DNA of 64,000 nt. It comes from Aspidapion aeneum. Lineage: Eukaryota; Arthropoda; Insecta; Coleoptera; Brentidae. Made by a program: the position numbers and the translations under genes. Positions 12,590 through 23,200 of the stretch are shown here, in pieces. The DNA is taken from assembly GCA_963576565.1 (NCBI GenBank), contig OY755038.1, forward strand, positions 207,425,013 to 207,489,012, in the 5' to 3' direction. A model generated the notes under the pieces. The model had not been told where the DNA came from. It saw only the letters and a program-made list of their open reading frames with translations, and did no database searches. Position 1 is the stretch's first letter. Each line of letters opens with the position of its first letter.

Positions 12590-12745
12590 ATAAAGTTCGA
12601 TGTCATTAGCATTAATGGATTTTGACCAAAATGTAATCAGCCTATTACATTTTTGTACACTATTTTACCTAAAAATTTCATGAAAATCGGTTCAGCGGTT
12701 TAGGAGCTATCGTGTTACGGATAGACATACACACACACACACATC
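12590..12745 (+). repeat. Repeat family A, truncated copy with AC microsatellite
   Basis: Middle part only: ATTAATGGATTTTGACC, then GGTTCAGCGGTTTAGGAGCT, then an AC run of about 9 units (12727-12744). Confidence 0.75.
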
Positions 12746-13437
12746 ATGAATCCATTTATATTTTTGTGGTTCAATTTAAATTGTTTAATGACTTAGTGGA
12801 ATAAAACCTGACTTTATTTTAGTCGATTTTATTCTATCATATTTACAAAGAAAACTTACAGCTGACCTCTCAAAATTGACATACTAAAGCCAAATTTAAA
12901 AATACCGACATTAATAAATCCGGTTCTTAAATACACAAAGGCCGAATTTTGAAGGAGAGCAGCTGCTTTTTATATGTAAATCTGTCACAATACGGTCGAT
13001 TTTAAAATAAGGTAAGGTTTTATTCCAATAAGTGTCTATTAAAGGTGACGTTTGTGTCTCACTTTACAGTTTAAACTGATATTGGGGTAATTTCACATTT
13101 TCTAAAAGCCGTGAAATCATATTTGGATACTATATATTTTGCATATACGTAATGTATTTTAACGAAAATTTATCTAGATTATTTTTTCAGCTTCATAAAG
13201 TGGCAATCTTAGGAAATCTCATGATATTTGTCAAAAATGTCTAGGGAAAATGTGCAGTTTCACTTGATATATTCTCTTCTTAAATTTTCATCTCGGAAAA
13301 TTTAAAAAATTTCATTTTTAGCCAATTTCTTTTAACTTAAACGGTCGTGCATGACGTCAGAAAAAAATTAGATTATTTTCGCATTACCAGGCGTGAAAAA
13401 AAGGCCATATGGCAGCTATAATGGTGGTATAGTTTTT
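12746..13437. other. No feature recognised
   Basis: AT-rich sequence between repeat family A and miniature element copy 2. Confidence 0.5.
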
Positions 13438-13439
13438 GC

Positions 13440-13925
13440 AAAGTCTCTTGAATAACCCCTAAGACGGAGTTCTATCGATTTCATGAAATTTTGCTTTATT
13501 CTGCCCTTCAAAAGTTATCCAAATTCATATAAAATCTTCCTGGTATAATTTTAACCCTACCGACAGAGAAGAGGCGCGGCTCTTTGCGGTCCGACCACAA
13601 AGTCTTTGTTTTCCAACCGACCCAGCCCAGGTGGATGGACTGCCCCTGATTGGCAGATTTTTTTTGAGATGCGCTTTTAATTGCTTTCGGGTGTGCTTTT
13701 CGGGACCCCTTTAGTCGGCAGTCTGCAGGGTTAGAAAATAAATCAGTGTCGTTTCTGTAGGTGTAGGAATAGAAAGTTTTATTATCTATTTTTATTTCCA
13801 TAGTTTACGCCATAATTAAATGAAATAATTTTTATGAGTATATCTAAAGCCGCCCATGTCACTTTCTATAAACGATATGCCGATGGTCGAATTTTATCTT
13901 TGTTCAACTGACTTTGCAAAAACTA
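13440..13925 (+). mobile_element. 486-bp TA-inserted miniature element, copy 2
   Basis: TIRs TAGTTTTTGCAAAGTC / GACTTTGCAAAAACTA, TA on both sides (13438-13439, 13926-13927). An open frame of 97 codons (13801 to 13508, minus) fills the middle; it has no recognisable domain. Confidence 0.87.
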
Positions 13926-14930
13926 TAAAAGGTTAGTTCTAAAACTACGCTAAAACCGTATTCGCAGTGCATAAGTAAGATACACGTCAAGTCTAAAGGC
14001 ACCTTATAAGTATAATCTCTCCATCTTGGTTTGTCATGAACATATTTGCAATGTCACGCCAAGATCACGGCTGCTTCTTGGCCTTGTTTTCCCACCTGGT
14101 AACGATTTTTTCCATTTTCTGAGGTGAGACTCTGTGCTCTAATGTCAGAATCGCTCTTCCTGGCGTTTTTGACTCTTTTATAAAGAATCCCACTTTTTAA
14201 AGTTAAATTACCTTGGTCATTTAATCAACATTTTAAACAACTGATTGAATTATCTAATGAACGTTTTAAGCCACCACAACTTATTGTTTCCTACAACGTA
14301 TTGTATGGACCATAAGGATTGCATGGAAGAACAGAAAAGCGTGAAAACAACGTTGCCACTTTAGCAAAAATATCAGTATAAGCCGGTACTCGGTTCGCGA
14401 AAGGTCAACTTAGTCAATATGTCTGCCATCAATTTAAGAAGGTTAGGATAACTCTGATTCTGATTTCCCAAAACGAGGACAGGAAAGGAAAGGAAATTCT
14501 CAAAGAAATAATTTTTCTAAAAAATATCAGTAAAAAAAAATGTTTTTCGAAAAAAGACCATTTAAAGAAAAGGTTTTGAAAAAAAAATGACATTTAAAAA
14601 TAACGTTTCCGAAAAAAACGTCATTTGAAATATTACGAAAAAAATGTTTTCGAAATTTAGGTTCTCGATCAAAGTGTCTTCGAAAATCGTATTTTTGAAA
14701 AGCTTGTTTTTGAAAAACGGACAGTTACCCAAACGGGGTGTGATACACAACTAGAATAATACCTTAAAATTCTCCTTTCTTCTAAAAGTAAATAATTTAT
14801 TAAATTAATTAAATTAAAATGTAAAGAATTTTCGCTTACTTTTACAAACAAGCAGCATTTTAAAGTGTTATTCAGTTTGTTAATTTTCGTCAAGTAATAA
14901 TTGTCGCCTCAAACAATTGTTTCAGATTGT
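13926..14930. other. No feature recognised
   Basis: AT-rich; 14500-14710 is rich in TTTTCGAAA-like words, probably decayed repeat. Confidence 0.5.
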
Positions 14931-14932
14931 TA

Positions 14933-15419
14933 TAGTTTTTGCAAAGTCACTTGAATAACTCCTAATACGGAGTTCTATCGATGTCAAGAAATTTTGCTTC
15001 ATTCTGCCCTTCAAAAGTTATCTAAATTCATATAAAATCTTCCTGGTATAATTTCAACCCTACCGACAGAGAAAACGCGCGGCTCTTTACGGTCCGACCA
15101 CAAAGTATTTGTTTTCCGACCGACCGAGGGCAGGTGGATGGACGTCACCTGATTGGCAGATTTTTTTTGAGATGTGCTTTTAATTGCTTTTAGGTGTTCG
15201 TTTCGGGACCCCTTTAGTCGGCAGTATGCAGAGTTATCAGTGTCGTTTCTGTAGGTGTAGGAATAGAAAGTTTTATTATCTATTTTTATTTCTTTAGTTT
15301 ACGCCATAATTAAATGAAATAATTTTCATGAGTATATCTACCGCCGCCCATGTCGCTTTCTTTAAAGGATATGCCGATGGTCGGCTTTTATCTTTGTTCA
15401 ACCGACTTTGCAAAAACTA
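14933..15419 (+). mobile_element. 487-bp TA-inserted miniature element, copy 3
   Basis: Same TIRs and TA flanks (14931-14932, 15420-15421). The minus-strand frame of copy 2 is kept open through a 9-nt deletion, but the start codon is followed by a stop, so no ATG-started product is likely. Confidence 0.87.
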
Positions 15420-15542
15420 TACCTTTGGCAACGCTTAAACGCTTTCTACGGGAATCGTGCGTATCGCGGTGTCTTAAACTAAGTCCCCTAGATGTGGACT
15501 TGTTCACGCGGTATATATTTTTTTTGATGACCTTATTTATAC

Positions 15543-15766
15543 CAGTGGCGGATCCAAGGGGGGCCAGAGCGACACGGCCCCCCTGCCCAAACATATAACT
15601 TATTTTTAGGCTACTTATTTTTTTTTTAAATTCGCCTGTGTCGCCATAAATCTCCTATAGATACTAAATTTCACACCTCATATCTATCAAAAACCGCTTA
15701 TAAAACATATTTTGATGTTTGCTACCACTTTTGCCCCTCCCCCTGGAAATCCTGGATCCGTCACTG
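15543..15766. mobile_element. 224-bp hAT-type miniature element, TIR CAGTGGCGGATCCA
   Basis: TIRs CAGTGGCGGATCCA / TGGATCCGTCACTG and an 8-bp TSD with one mismatch (ATTTATAC 15535-15542; ATTCATAC 15767-15774). G- and C-rich subterminal parts. Confidence 0.87.
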
Positions 15767-16166
15767 ATTCATACTATATCACATTACTTAACCTATAATA
15801 CCTTCTGAGGTCATAAGGTACAAATAATCAAGTATGATTATGTATCTGATTTAACCAACTATAAAAATGCGGAAAACAATTAATTCTAGTTTTCAAAGTC
15901 AAGTACACAAGATTTTGCTTTTAAGTAATTGGAAAATAAAAACATATTAGTTTAGCTTAGCGATTTAAATTAGTTGCCTTGATTTATTATACTTATTAGT
16001 TATAGCATTGTTTAATAAGACCAGACAGTGTTTAAAAGTGTTTTTTTCTTTAATTCTATGACCGCAAAAAATTGATATAGGTACATATTTTTTTGTTTTA
16101 TTCTAAGATTCTTATTACCTATTAGTGCTATTTTTTTTGAGCTTCACAAAAAACTAAAAAAATATA

Positions 16167-16780
16167 CAGTGAAACCTCGTATAAGCGGACACTTACGGTC
16201 ACGTCGATTTTGTCCGCTTAATGGAGGTGTCCGCTTATGAGAGAGAACTGCGAAATTTTAATTTATATATTTATTAACAATTTCCGCTGCCTAAGTAGTT
16301 CCAATATTAATTTTTTTTGCGATCTTTCGTGCTGATGTTTCTTCTCCGAAACGTTAACAACTTCCATTTTTCCACGTAAACTAATAAGTTTTTTACTAGA
16401 CACCATTTCAAAGAGATCTATTACTACCCAACTGAACAATAAAATTAAAACACAGCAGTACTGCCAAATAAAATAAATTGTAAATACGACAGAAGTATTT
16501 AGTCTTCGCATTAAAACGGAAAGAGGTAATTCCTCGGCTGCAGAGCATTTATGCCCATGTCGTGCAGTGCTTCGTCCCGTTGTCAGATGTTCGCGTCCGG
16601 TTAAGGGAGGTTTCAGAATTTTTTAACCAAAAAAAATTGTCCGATCCGGTTATTAGAGTGTCCGGTTATAGGAGTAAATTTTACATGTAAAGAAATAGGG
16701 AAACGCTTGGTTCCAACAAATGTGTCCGCCTAATGGGAGTGTCCGCTTATTAGAGGTGTCCGCATGGAGAGGTTTCACTG
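16167..16780. mobile_element. pogo/Tigger-like non-autonomous element, 614 bp
   Basis: TIRs CAGTGAAACCTC / GAGGTTTCACTG, TA at 16165-16166 and 16781-16782. Subterminal GTCCGCTTAT and GTCCGCTTAA units occur at both ends, as in Tigger-type elements. The minus frame 16263-16511 shows no recognisable domain. Confidence 0.87.
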
Positions 16781-18091
16781 TACTTACTTGTTTCGTAGGT
16801 GTACCTACACCAAAACAAGCCTATATCAATAAAATGTATGATCTACCTTATTACTAAATACTAATGATATGTGGAAATAAATTGCCTTCGAAACAGAACC
16901 CACTTTTTCCTAGTACCGCTTTCTAGGCCGGTCTCACAAAAGAGGGATAATCCAGACGGATGTTCCGTTGGAACGAATGTTTTTCACACAATGCGTATTA
17001 TCTTTGTTTGAAACTCGTAGACAATGATTTAGTAGAAATAAAATTTTGGACTTCCATTTTCTTTATTTATTTTAAACACGACATTTCGGTAAGTAAGTAT
17101 CTCTAACCGTTTTCAAGTGTAAACTAAACAATCCAGTCTACAGGCTACTACTTATACTACATGTTGTGCAATCAGGTGTGACGACCCGCCCCCTTTTTTA
17201 ATCCTAAGACGCTTGTTTTCCTTAAGGAGTGGTTTCCATATGTTTGGTATGGCCGTGCTTGATTGACTGAAAACTTCATTATTCTGCATTATAAACGCAG
17301 CTTCAATAAACTTTCGTTTTCACCAATGCGACTCCTTATGGAAAACTTTAGCTTTAGACGACTTGACCATGCATGATCCGCTAAACCGGATTTTTCAATA
17401 TCCCCTAATTGGGAACCTTTTAGATGTACAGGGTGTCCCAAATTGGGCACTTTTGGGGGGTTTAAGGTACTTCTAGGGAAGACAGAGAAAAACTGACCAC
17501 GCATTGCGAGGCTCAAATTTCAAGAGAAGACTTATAGTGAAAATCGCATTTTAAAATTTCGTCTCGTCTTTGAACTACGGGGACTTTTTGAAGTCTGCAT
17601 TTTGGAGGGGGGTCTATAACTTCGTTATTATTGGAAATATTGATTTAGAGTAAATTGCAATTTTATAGACTTTGTCACGGGGAATTCAACTGCTAAACTA
17701 AATTTTAACTGTCACTTTTAGTTTTTGAGATATGACATAAAGTTGCATTTTTTCTTATGGAACGGCCTATATTTTAATTAATTTTCGAATTCGTGATTGA
17801 ATTCTTTTCAAAATGATGTATCATATGTCATAGTTTGATTGAGCGGTTACGGAGATAATTAAAGTTTTTTATTTTTGTCTAGTGTGCGTTGAATGACGTC
17901 ATGCACCATTGACGTGAAAGCCTTGCGGTCAAATCCTACTTCAATGCTCCTATAGTTTTGTTGTCTTATACTATGCAAATCAAGTTGGCCTTGCGTCTTG
18001 GCGTTTTGTCATTGTTTTCAATTGTTTAAAGAATTTGACATTGCGCTTTGATATGAAATTATTTTGCACAAAAGCGTTTTAATTTTATTTT

Positions 18092-18257
18092 TAGCTCACA
18101 CATATACTATACTATAGTAGTGTGAGCTATGGTGATCCTAATTTTTTCGAGAAAAAAAAAGTTGCTCCGATTTCAAAAATTTTTATATATCTTTGCGTTT
18201 CAGAAGATTTTGAAACTTTTTTGTTGCGCCGTCTGTCTGTCTGTCTGTCTGTCTGTA

Positions 18258-18296
<39 letters not shown>

Positions 18297-18830
18297 ATGT
18301 CTGTAACGACCAACGCGCATAACTCAAAAACCGCTTGGCCGATTTTAATGAAATTTGGTACCTAGGCTGGGTTTTGGGCCGAGATGGTCCCATTTAAAAA
18401 TGAACAAAATCCACCGAACACAAACCAAATAAAAGGGTGGGGGTAGATTTCAAAAATTAGAGTTTAAGTGAAAATATGGCGTGTGTGATATCAAACGAAA
18501 GGTAATTGAGTCTGGAGTTAAACAAAATACATTTTAATTTATTTAAAAAAAAGGGTGGGGGTATATTTCAAAAATTAGAGTTTAAGTGAAAATATGGCGT
18601 GTGTGATATCAAACGAAAGGTAATTGAGTCCGGAGTTTAACAAAATACATTTTAGTTTTTGTTTTTTTAAGGGTGGGGGTAGATTTCAAAAATTTGAGTT
18701 TAAGTCAAAACATGGGTTGTGTGGTATCAAACAAAAGGTAATTTAGTCTGGAGTTGAATAAAATATATTTTAGTTTTTAGTTATATTAGCTCACACGTAC
18801 ACTATAACTATAGTACCTAGTGTGAGCTTA
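18092..18830 (+). mobile_element. Element bounded by TAGCTCACAC palindromes, with internal tandem repeats
   Basis: Both ends are near-perfect short palindromes (18092-18129 and 18787-18830) starting TAGCTCACAC and ending GTGTGAGCT. Inside are a TGTC microsatellite (18232-18304) and three tandem units of about 115-120 bp (from 18433, 18552, 18669) starting AAGGGTGGGGGTA. No coding sequence beyond repeat translation. Class unknown. Confidence 0.65.
18232..18304 (+). repeat. TGTC microsatellite
   Basis: About 18 units of TGTC/CTGT interrupted by two TGTA units. It creates spurious long open frames on both strands. Confidence 0.95.
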
Positions 18831-19800
18831 GGGGCCCATATATTGGCAGAGTATTTTTTACTTTTCATAACTAGGCGTTGAGGGCCGTCAGCTGAATTAT
18901 AATTTTTCCAAACCAGCCTTACTATATTTGTGACTGTGTAAAATAATAAAAAAATTGGAGTGCCTTTACCTGCCTCAGCAGGAAATCATAGCGCACTAGA
19001 AATAAGTGAAAAAGCTGAATATCTCCTAAACCGCTCAATCAAACTATGACATATGATACATCATTTTGAAAAGAATTCAATGATGAATTCGAAAATTAAT
19101 TAAAATATAGGCTATTCCATAAGAAAAAATTCAACTCTATGTCATATCTCAAAAACTAAAAGTGACAGTCAAAACATAATTTAGCGGGTGAATTCCTCGT
19201 GACAAAGTCTATAAAAGTGCAATTTACTCTAAATCAAAATTTCCACTAATAACAAAGTTATAGACCCCCTTCAAATATGCAGACTTTTCAAAAAGCCCCC
19301 GTAGCTCAAAGACGAGACGATATTTCAAAATGCGGTTTTTACTATAAGTCTTCTCTTGAAATTTGAGCCTCGCAATGCGTGGTCAGTTTTTCTCTGTCTC
19401 CCCTGGAAGTACTTTAAACCCCCTAAAAGTGCCCAATTTGGGACACCCTGTACATTTACTCTAACCTGAAGAGAGCGTTTCGTTTCACCTACATATGATT
19501 CACCACACTCACACGGGATTTGGTAAATACACTCACACTTTTTATTTGAAGGATTTTCTGGTTTTGTTTTACTTACAAAACTCCTTATCGTATTTCCCGA
19601 TGAAAATACTGTTTTTATATTATAGTGTTTGGCTATTCGTCTTATGTTTTCTAACATCCCTTTAATATGGAATGTTAATAACACCCAACGGATTATTATT
19701 TTGAGAATTTGCTACATTTGGGATGTTTTTAATTTTAGAGATCGTTGAGTTTATTAATTTCTCGGAACAACGATTCTGTTGTAAGTCTTTTCTGTGGTTA

Positions 19801-20176
19801 ATTATTTATTGTGTAACAAACTTAAGGTGCGTTTGTCCTGAAGCAATTGCAAAACGTAATCGAAGAGCGATAGTTTAATAGGTTTCGTATAAAGGTACCT
19901 TTTGCCTAAAGCGATTTCAGACCGCTTGCTATTGCGAATATATCTGCTAACCAATCAGGGGGCCCCGCTGGTGGCTCGAAATCAGTCGTCTGATTGAAGC
20001 AAAGATATAATAACTGCAGTCGCGGGCAAATTACGCACGAAACAAAGTCGCTTTCGCATTTCGCCCGAAAAAGCGACGCACAATAAAGGACAACACCATT
20101 TAAATACCCTAAAGTAACAATTACCATAAACAATCTAAACCTTCTTGATTAATTTATTTTTTTATTTTTGTTCCAG
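19801..20176 (+). promoter_or_regulatory. Upstream region / intron before GAS1-like coding exon 1
   Basis: Between the PLE and the acceptor ending at 20176. The segment 19900-20070 is less AT-rich than its surroundings. The acceptor implies an upstream non-coding exon, whose position I cannot fix. No TATA box or initiator is convincing. Confidence 0.3.
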
Positions 20177-20185
20177 ATCTTAGTA

Positions 20186-20290
20186 ATGTGGACACTGGTA
20201 CTGCCCCTGGCAGCTCTTGCTGTGACGTCATCGGCCATTTCATGCGAAGAAGCTCGGCTCAAGTGCGCTTACAGGATAGGATGTGGAAAG
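20186..20290 (+). CDS. GAS1-like gene, coding exon 1
   Basis: Encodes residues 1-35: signal peptide (MWTLVLPLAALAVTSSA) and the first cysteines of repeat 1 (C20, C27, C33). The upstream acceptor ends at 20176 and the donor gtaaaa starts at 20291. The exon ends on a codon boundary. Confidence 0.85.
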
Positions 20291-23200
20291 GTAAAAATTC
20301 AGTTTTGATTTAAAAAACAAATATGCCAAAAAAAGGGTTTTATATTTTTAAGTATGGAAGTTGGTTTTCTTGTATTTTTTTATTTTTACTACGTTTTCAT
20401 GTTGAAATGAATTTGTTTTCAATAACGTTCACTTTTAAATCCATCGTGGAAACGCGAATCAGATTTTTTTTCGTTGGCCAATCCCAATGTGTTATACTTT
20501 TATACAGGTTACCTACAGAATTTAAAAGGGCACTGGCCAACTGTAATCAGATTAAAAAATCGACGTCACCAGGTTGCCTTAAACCATTTGTTTTATGGAA
20601 ACCCGATGATGCAGCTACAGTCGTCCAGTTAAGTTCACATGACTGGTCAAATTCTGTAGGCAACCTGTGTAAAGGTACAAAGACCTTGGGCATAGGCAAC
20701 CTGTTAGGCAGCCTTTCCAAACTTACTATACCTAAGGTCACTCATCGTCAAGCAAGCTTTACAGGTAGCGAAGCCTAACTCTGATTTTCGATTTTTTGGT
20801 TAGAATTTTTGACATGTTTTCCTCGGTTTTGCATTGGCGGCTCGTTGTTATTTTAAAAATGCGGTTTTAACACAGTCTAAAGATCTATTTAATAATGATA
20901 CATTTCAAGATAGTTTGCAGCATAACTTTGTTTAGTACCTTCATACTGTGTAAAACAACATCTTCAAAATAAAACAGAACCGCCAATGCGAAACCGAGGA
21001 AAACATGTCAAAAATAGTAACCAAAAAATATAAAGCCTGACGTTAGCTTTGCTTCCTATAAAGCTTGCCTTTACGATGAGTGTCCTTAACTATACCTACT
21101 TTAATTTTATCGCGGCCTTGTCAAAATTGAGGACAATGTCAGTTGTTTTTTTTTTGTTGAAAAATAAAGAAATTCTCGGACTTCCCTACTCCTAAAAAGT
21201 AGTGTTTTAAGCCCTGAACAATTTTTAACAGTTGCACAACAGGCAAAAACGCAAATAAACAAAAATACCGGTTGGCAAGCACTTGACATTTGTAAAGCAA
21301 AAAACGAAACATCAAGCTAAAAAACACGAGCATTTTGGATTTGTCACTTTAACTTTAGTCAATACCAAGCCGTTTGTGTTCAATAATCCGTGATCCGATT
21401 AAAAAACCGCTAATTCCTCAAGAATCATTACTTTTTTTTGTTGGCATTTTATCAGAATCCAACTAACTACCTTCAAAATAAGCACTGTGTCATAAAAGTT
21501 TAACAATACCTACCTATGCAAGTGGTCATTCATTGATTGTAAACGCAACTAAAAAACCTTCCCAACAAGACGCCATATGGGAGGAATATTCACCCTTCAT
21601 TGGAGGTGCACCTTACGCCATAGTAGCCAAAAAAAAATATATTTTTTAATTTTTTTATAATATTTATTGAAAAGCAACATTGGGTGTCTCAAAATTTTGT
21701 TGAAAGACATACCGATTTTATACATTCCATGGTTCAATTTTTTTAAGTTTCCCTTTTCTTCTACAGGCTCTTCAAAACTACTTGGTAGGCTGTTCTATGG
21801 TTCTTCAAAACCCTAATCCGAGTCACTGCCCAGAAGTGTGTCAGCACAGTTTGGTTGCTTTAACGTCAACTGAGGAGGGACAAGCTTTAATGAATGTAAG
21901 TTGTAAAAAGAAATTAATAATGTAAAAAAACTTTTAGTTTAATAAATTTTCAAAAATTTCAAAATGTAAATATTTAAATTGAAATATTTTCTTTTTATTC
22001 TTTCGTACCCACATATTAATTAGCATATTAAATTGGTTTTTTAAAATACCTAACTGTATAAAATTTAGAAAAAATGTATTTTACTTATTTCTTTAAATGT
22101 GCATCTCGTATTTATTTTTACCTTTGTTTGCATTGTCACAGCATCTTAAAATAATTTTCCTTTGGCTAAACTCCAAGCGAGTGAAGTGACAGATACTCTT
22201 CTCAATTTAGAAACAGCAAAAATTAAGTGTGAGTGACACTTGAATTACGCCTTAGCGTATTTAAAATGACACGTTAAAAATAGTGTACAAGTACTCCACA
22301 GTCAAAAGACGGAGAGGCATGTAATTATATGATTTATAGACCCGTTCCTTCCAAACGGAAATTGATTTTTTGTGGTATAATATTATCCCCATCCAGTGAC
22401 GGTTTCTCCATAAGTGCACAAAATATTATAATTTGGTCATTCTTTATTTAATAATTTTATCATAAATTATCAATAAACCCCAACAGGAATTCACCTAGAA
22501 ATTAATACCTGGTATGTCTGTGTTTGTATTTGTGTTTATACGGGGATACGGTGGTTGGATGCGCGCTTAACTGAACCCAAATTCCGTGCACCGTAGATGT
22601 TCTGTCGCATTCTAATTACGAAATATAGAAAGAGAGGACGACATGTCCCTACAGTACACAGAATCTGGGCCTTACTTCGGTCGTGCTCTTATGGATCAAT
22701 TGCGGCGATCCCGCAACCCCGTGATGACTCCCGTGTCCACGGTTACCGTTGGCTTTTTAAACTTATTATGACCACCTTAAATTAGTGTACTGAGACAACT
22801 TGGCGTTGTCGATCGGGCCGTATTGTTTTGATTTTGACGATTTCGTAGTTACGAGAATGGCAGAAATTTATAACTCTAAACATTAGCATTAGCGTGCGAT
22901 ATTTAAAGACAACTAAATTTTCTTCTAACTAAATATCTCATATACAGGGTGTCTCTAAAAGGTCTGTACAAAATCTTAGCACATATTCATGAGGTCAAAA
23001 TAAGTCAATTTAAAGCAACTTACCTTAGTCCGAAATTACTCCGTTTCAGAGATACAGGGTGTTTTTTATTTTAATTGAACCAAGTGAAACTATTTTTTCA
23101 GAAATTGACTGATACCTACCGAAAATGACTAAACGATAAAAAAAAATTAATAACTGATTTACCGACGAAATTTAATCCTTAAAGGTAGCAGCAAAATCTT

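Larger units (their letters stand above)
17429..19450. mobile_element. Large foldback element, TIR CAGGGTGTCCC, TA target
   Basis: Flanked by TA at 17427-17428 and 19451-19452. Arms of roughly 500-600 bp are inverted copies with moderate divergence, starting CAGGGTGTCCCAAATTGGGC. The loop holds the element 18092-18830. No transposase. It interrupts the PLE. Confidence 0.85.
17150..19790 (-). pseudogene. PLE protein C-terminus with GIY-YIG endonuclease, broken
   Basis: Seen on the minus strand: an RT-end segment with KGMLENIRRIAKHYNIKTVF (near 19660-19600), then IYQIPCECGESYVGET (the GIY-YIG signature as it appears in PLEs) and RSLQVRVN. It continues after the insertion as HLKGSQLGDIEKSGLADHAW (17424-17365) and, after a frameshift, a segment with KRKFIEAAFIMQNNEVF and IWKPLL. 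Breaks: one frameshift near 19684, the 2-kb insertion, and one frameshift near 17320. Removing the insertion and one TA joins RVN to HLKG in frame. PLE family knowledge: RT plus GIY-YIG endonuclease drives target-primed insertion. Dead copy. Confidence 0.75.
17060..19800 (-). mobile_element. Penelope-like element (PLE), 3' part, split by a 2-kb insertion
   Basis: Minus-strand remnant in two pieces, 19451-19800 and 17060-17428. The coding part runs from the end of the reverse transcriptase region into a GIY-YIG endonuclease. After the stop it carries a stem-loop motif at 17079-17119 (CTTGAAAACGG...ACCGAAATG). The insertion 17429-19450 sits in the endonuclease domain at a TA. Upstream RT sequence is largely missing. 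Confidence 0.75.

Noticed and set aside
13508..13801. 97-codon frame as an independent host gene
   Set aside because: It lies wholly inside miniature element copy 2. It is kept as an element-level observation only.
16263..16511. 82-codon frame as a Tigger transposase remnant
   Set aside because: No DDE or HTH motif is readable; the element appears non-autonomous.
18122..18393. Open frames of 66-88 codons on both strands
   Set aside because: They are translations of the TGTC microsatellite, which lacks stops in several frames.
20323..20778. 151-codon plus-strand frame in the GAS1-like intron 1
   Set aside because: It runs through the Mutator-like miniature element and part of another TIR element; no domain.
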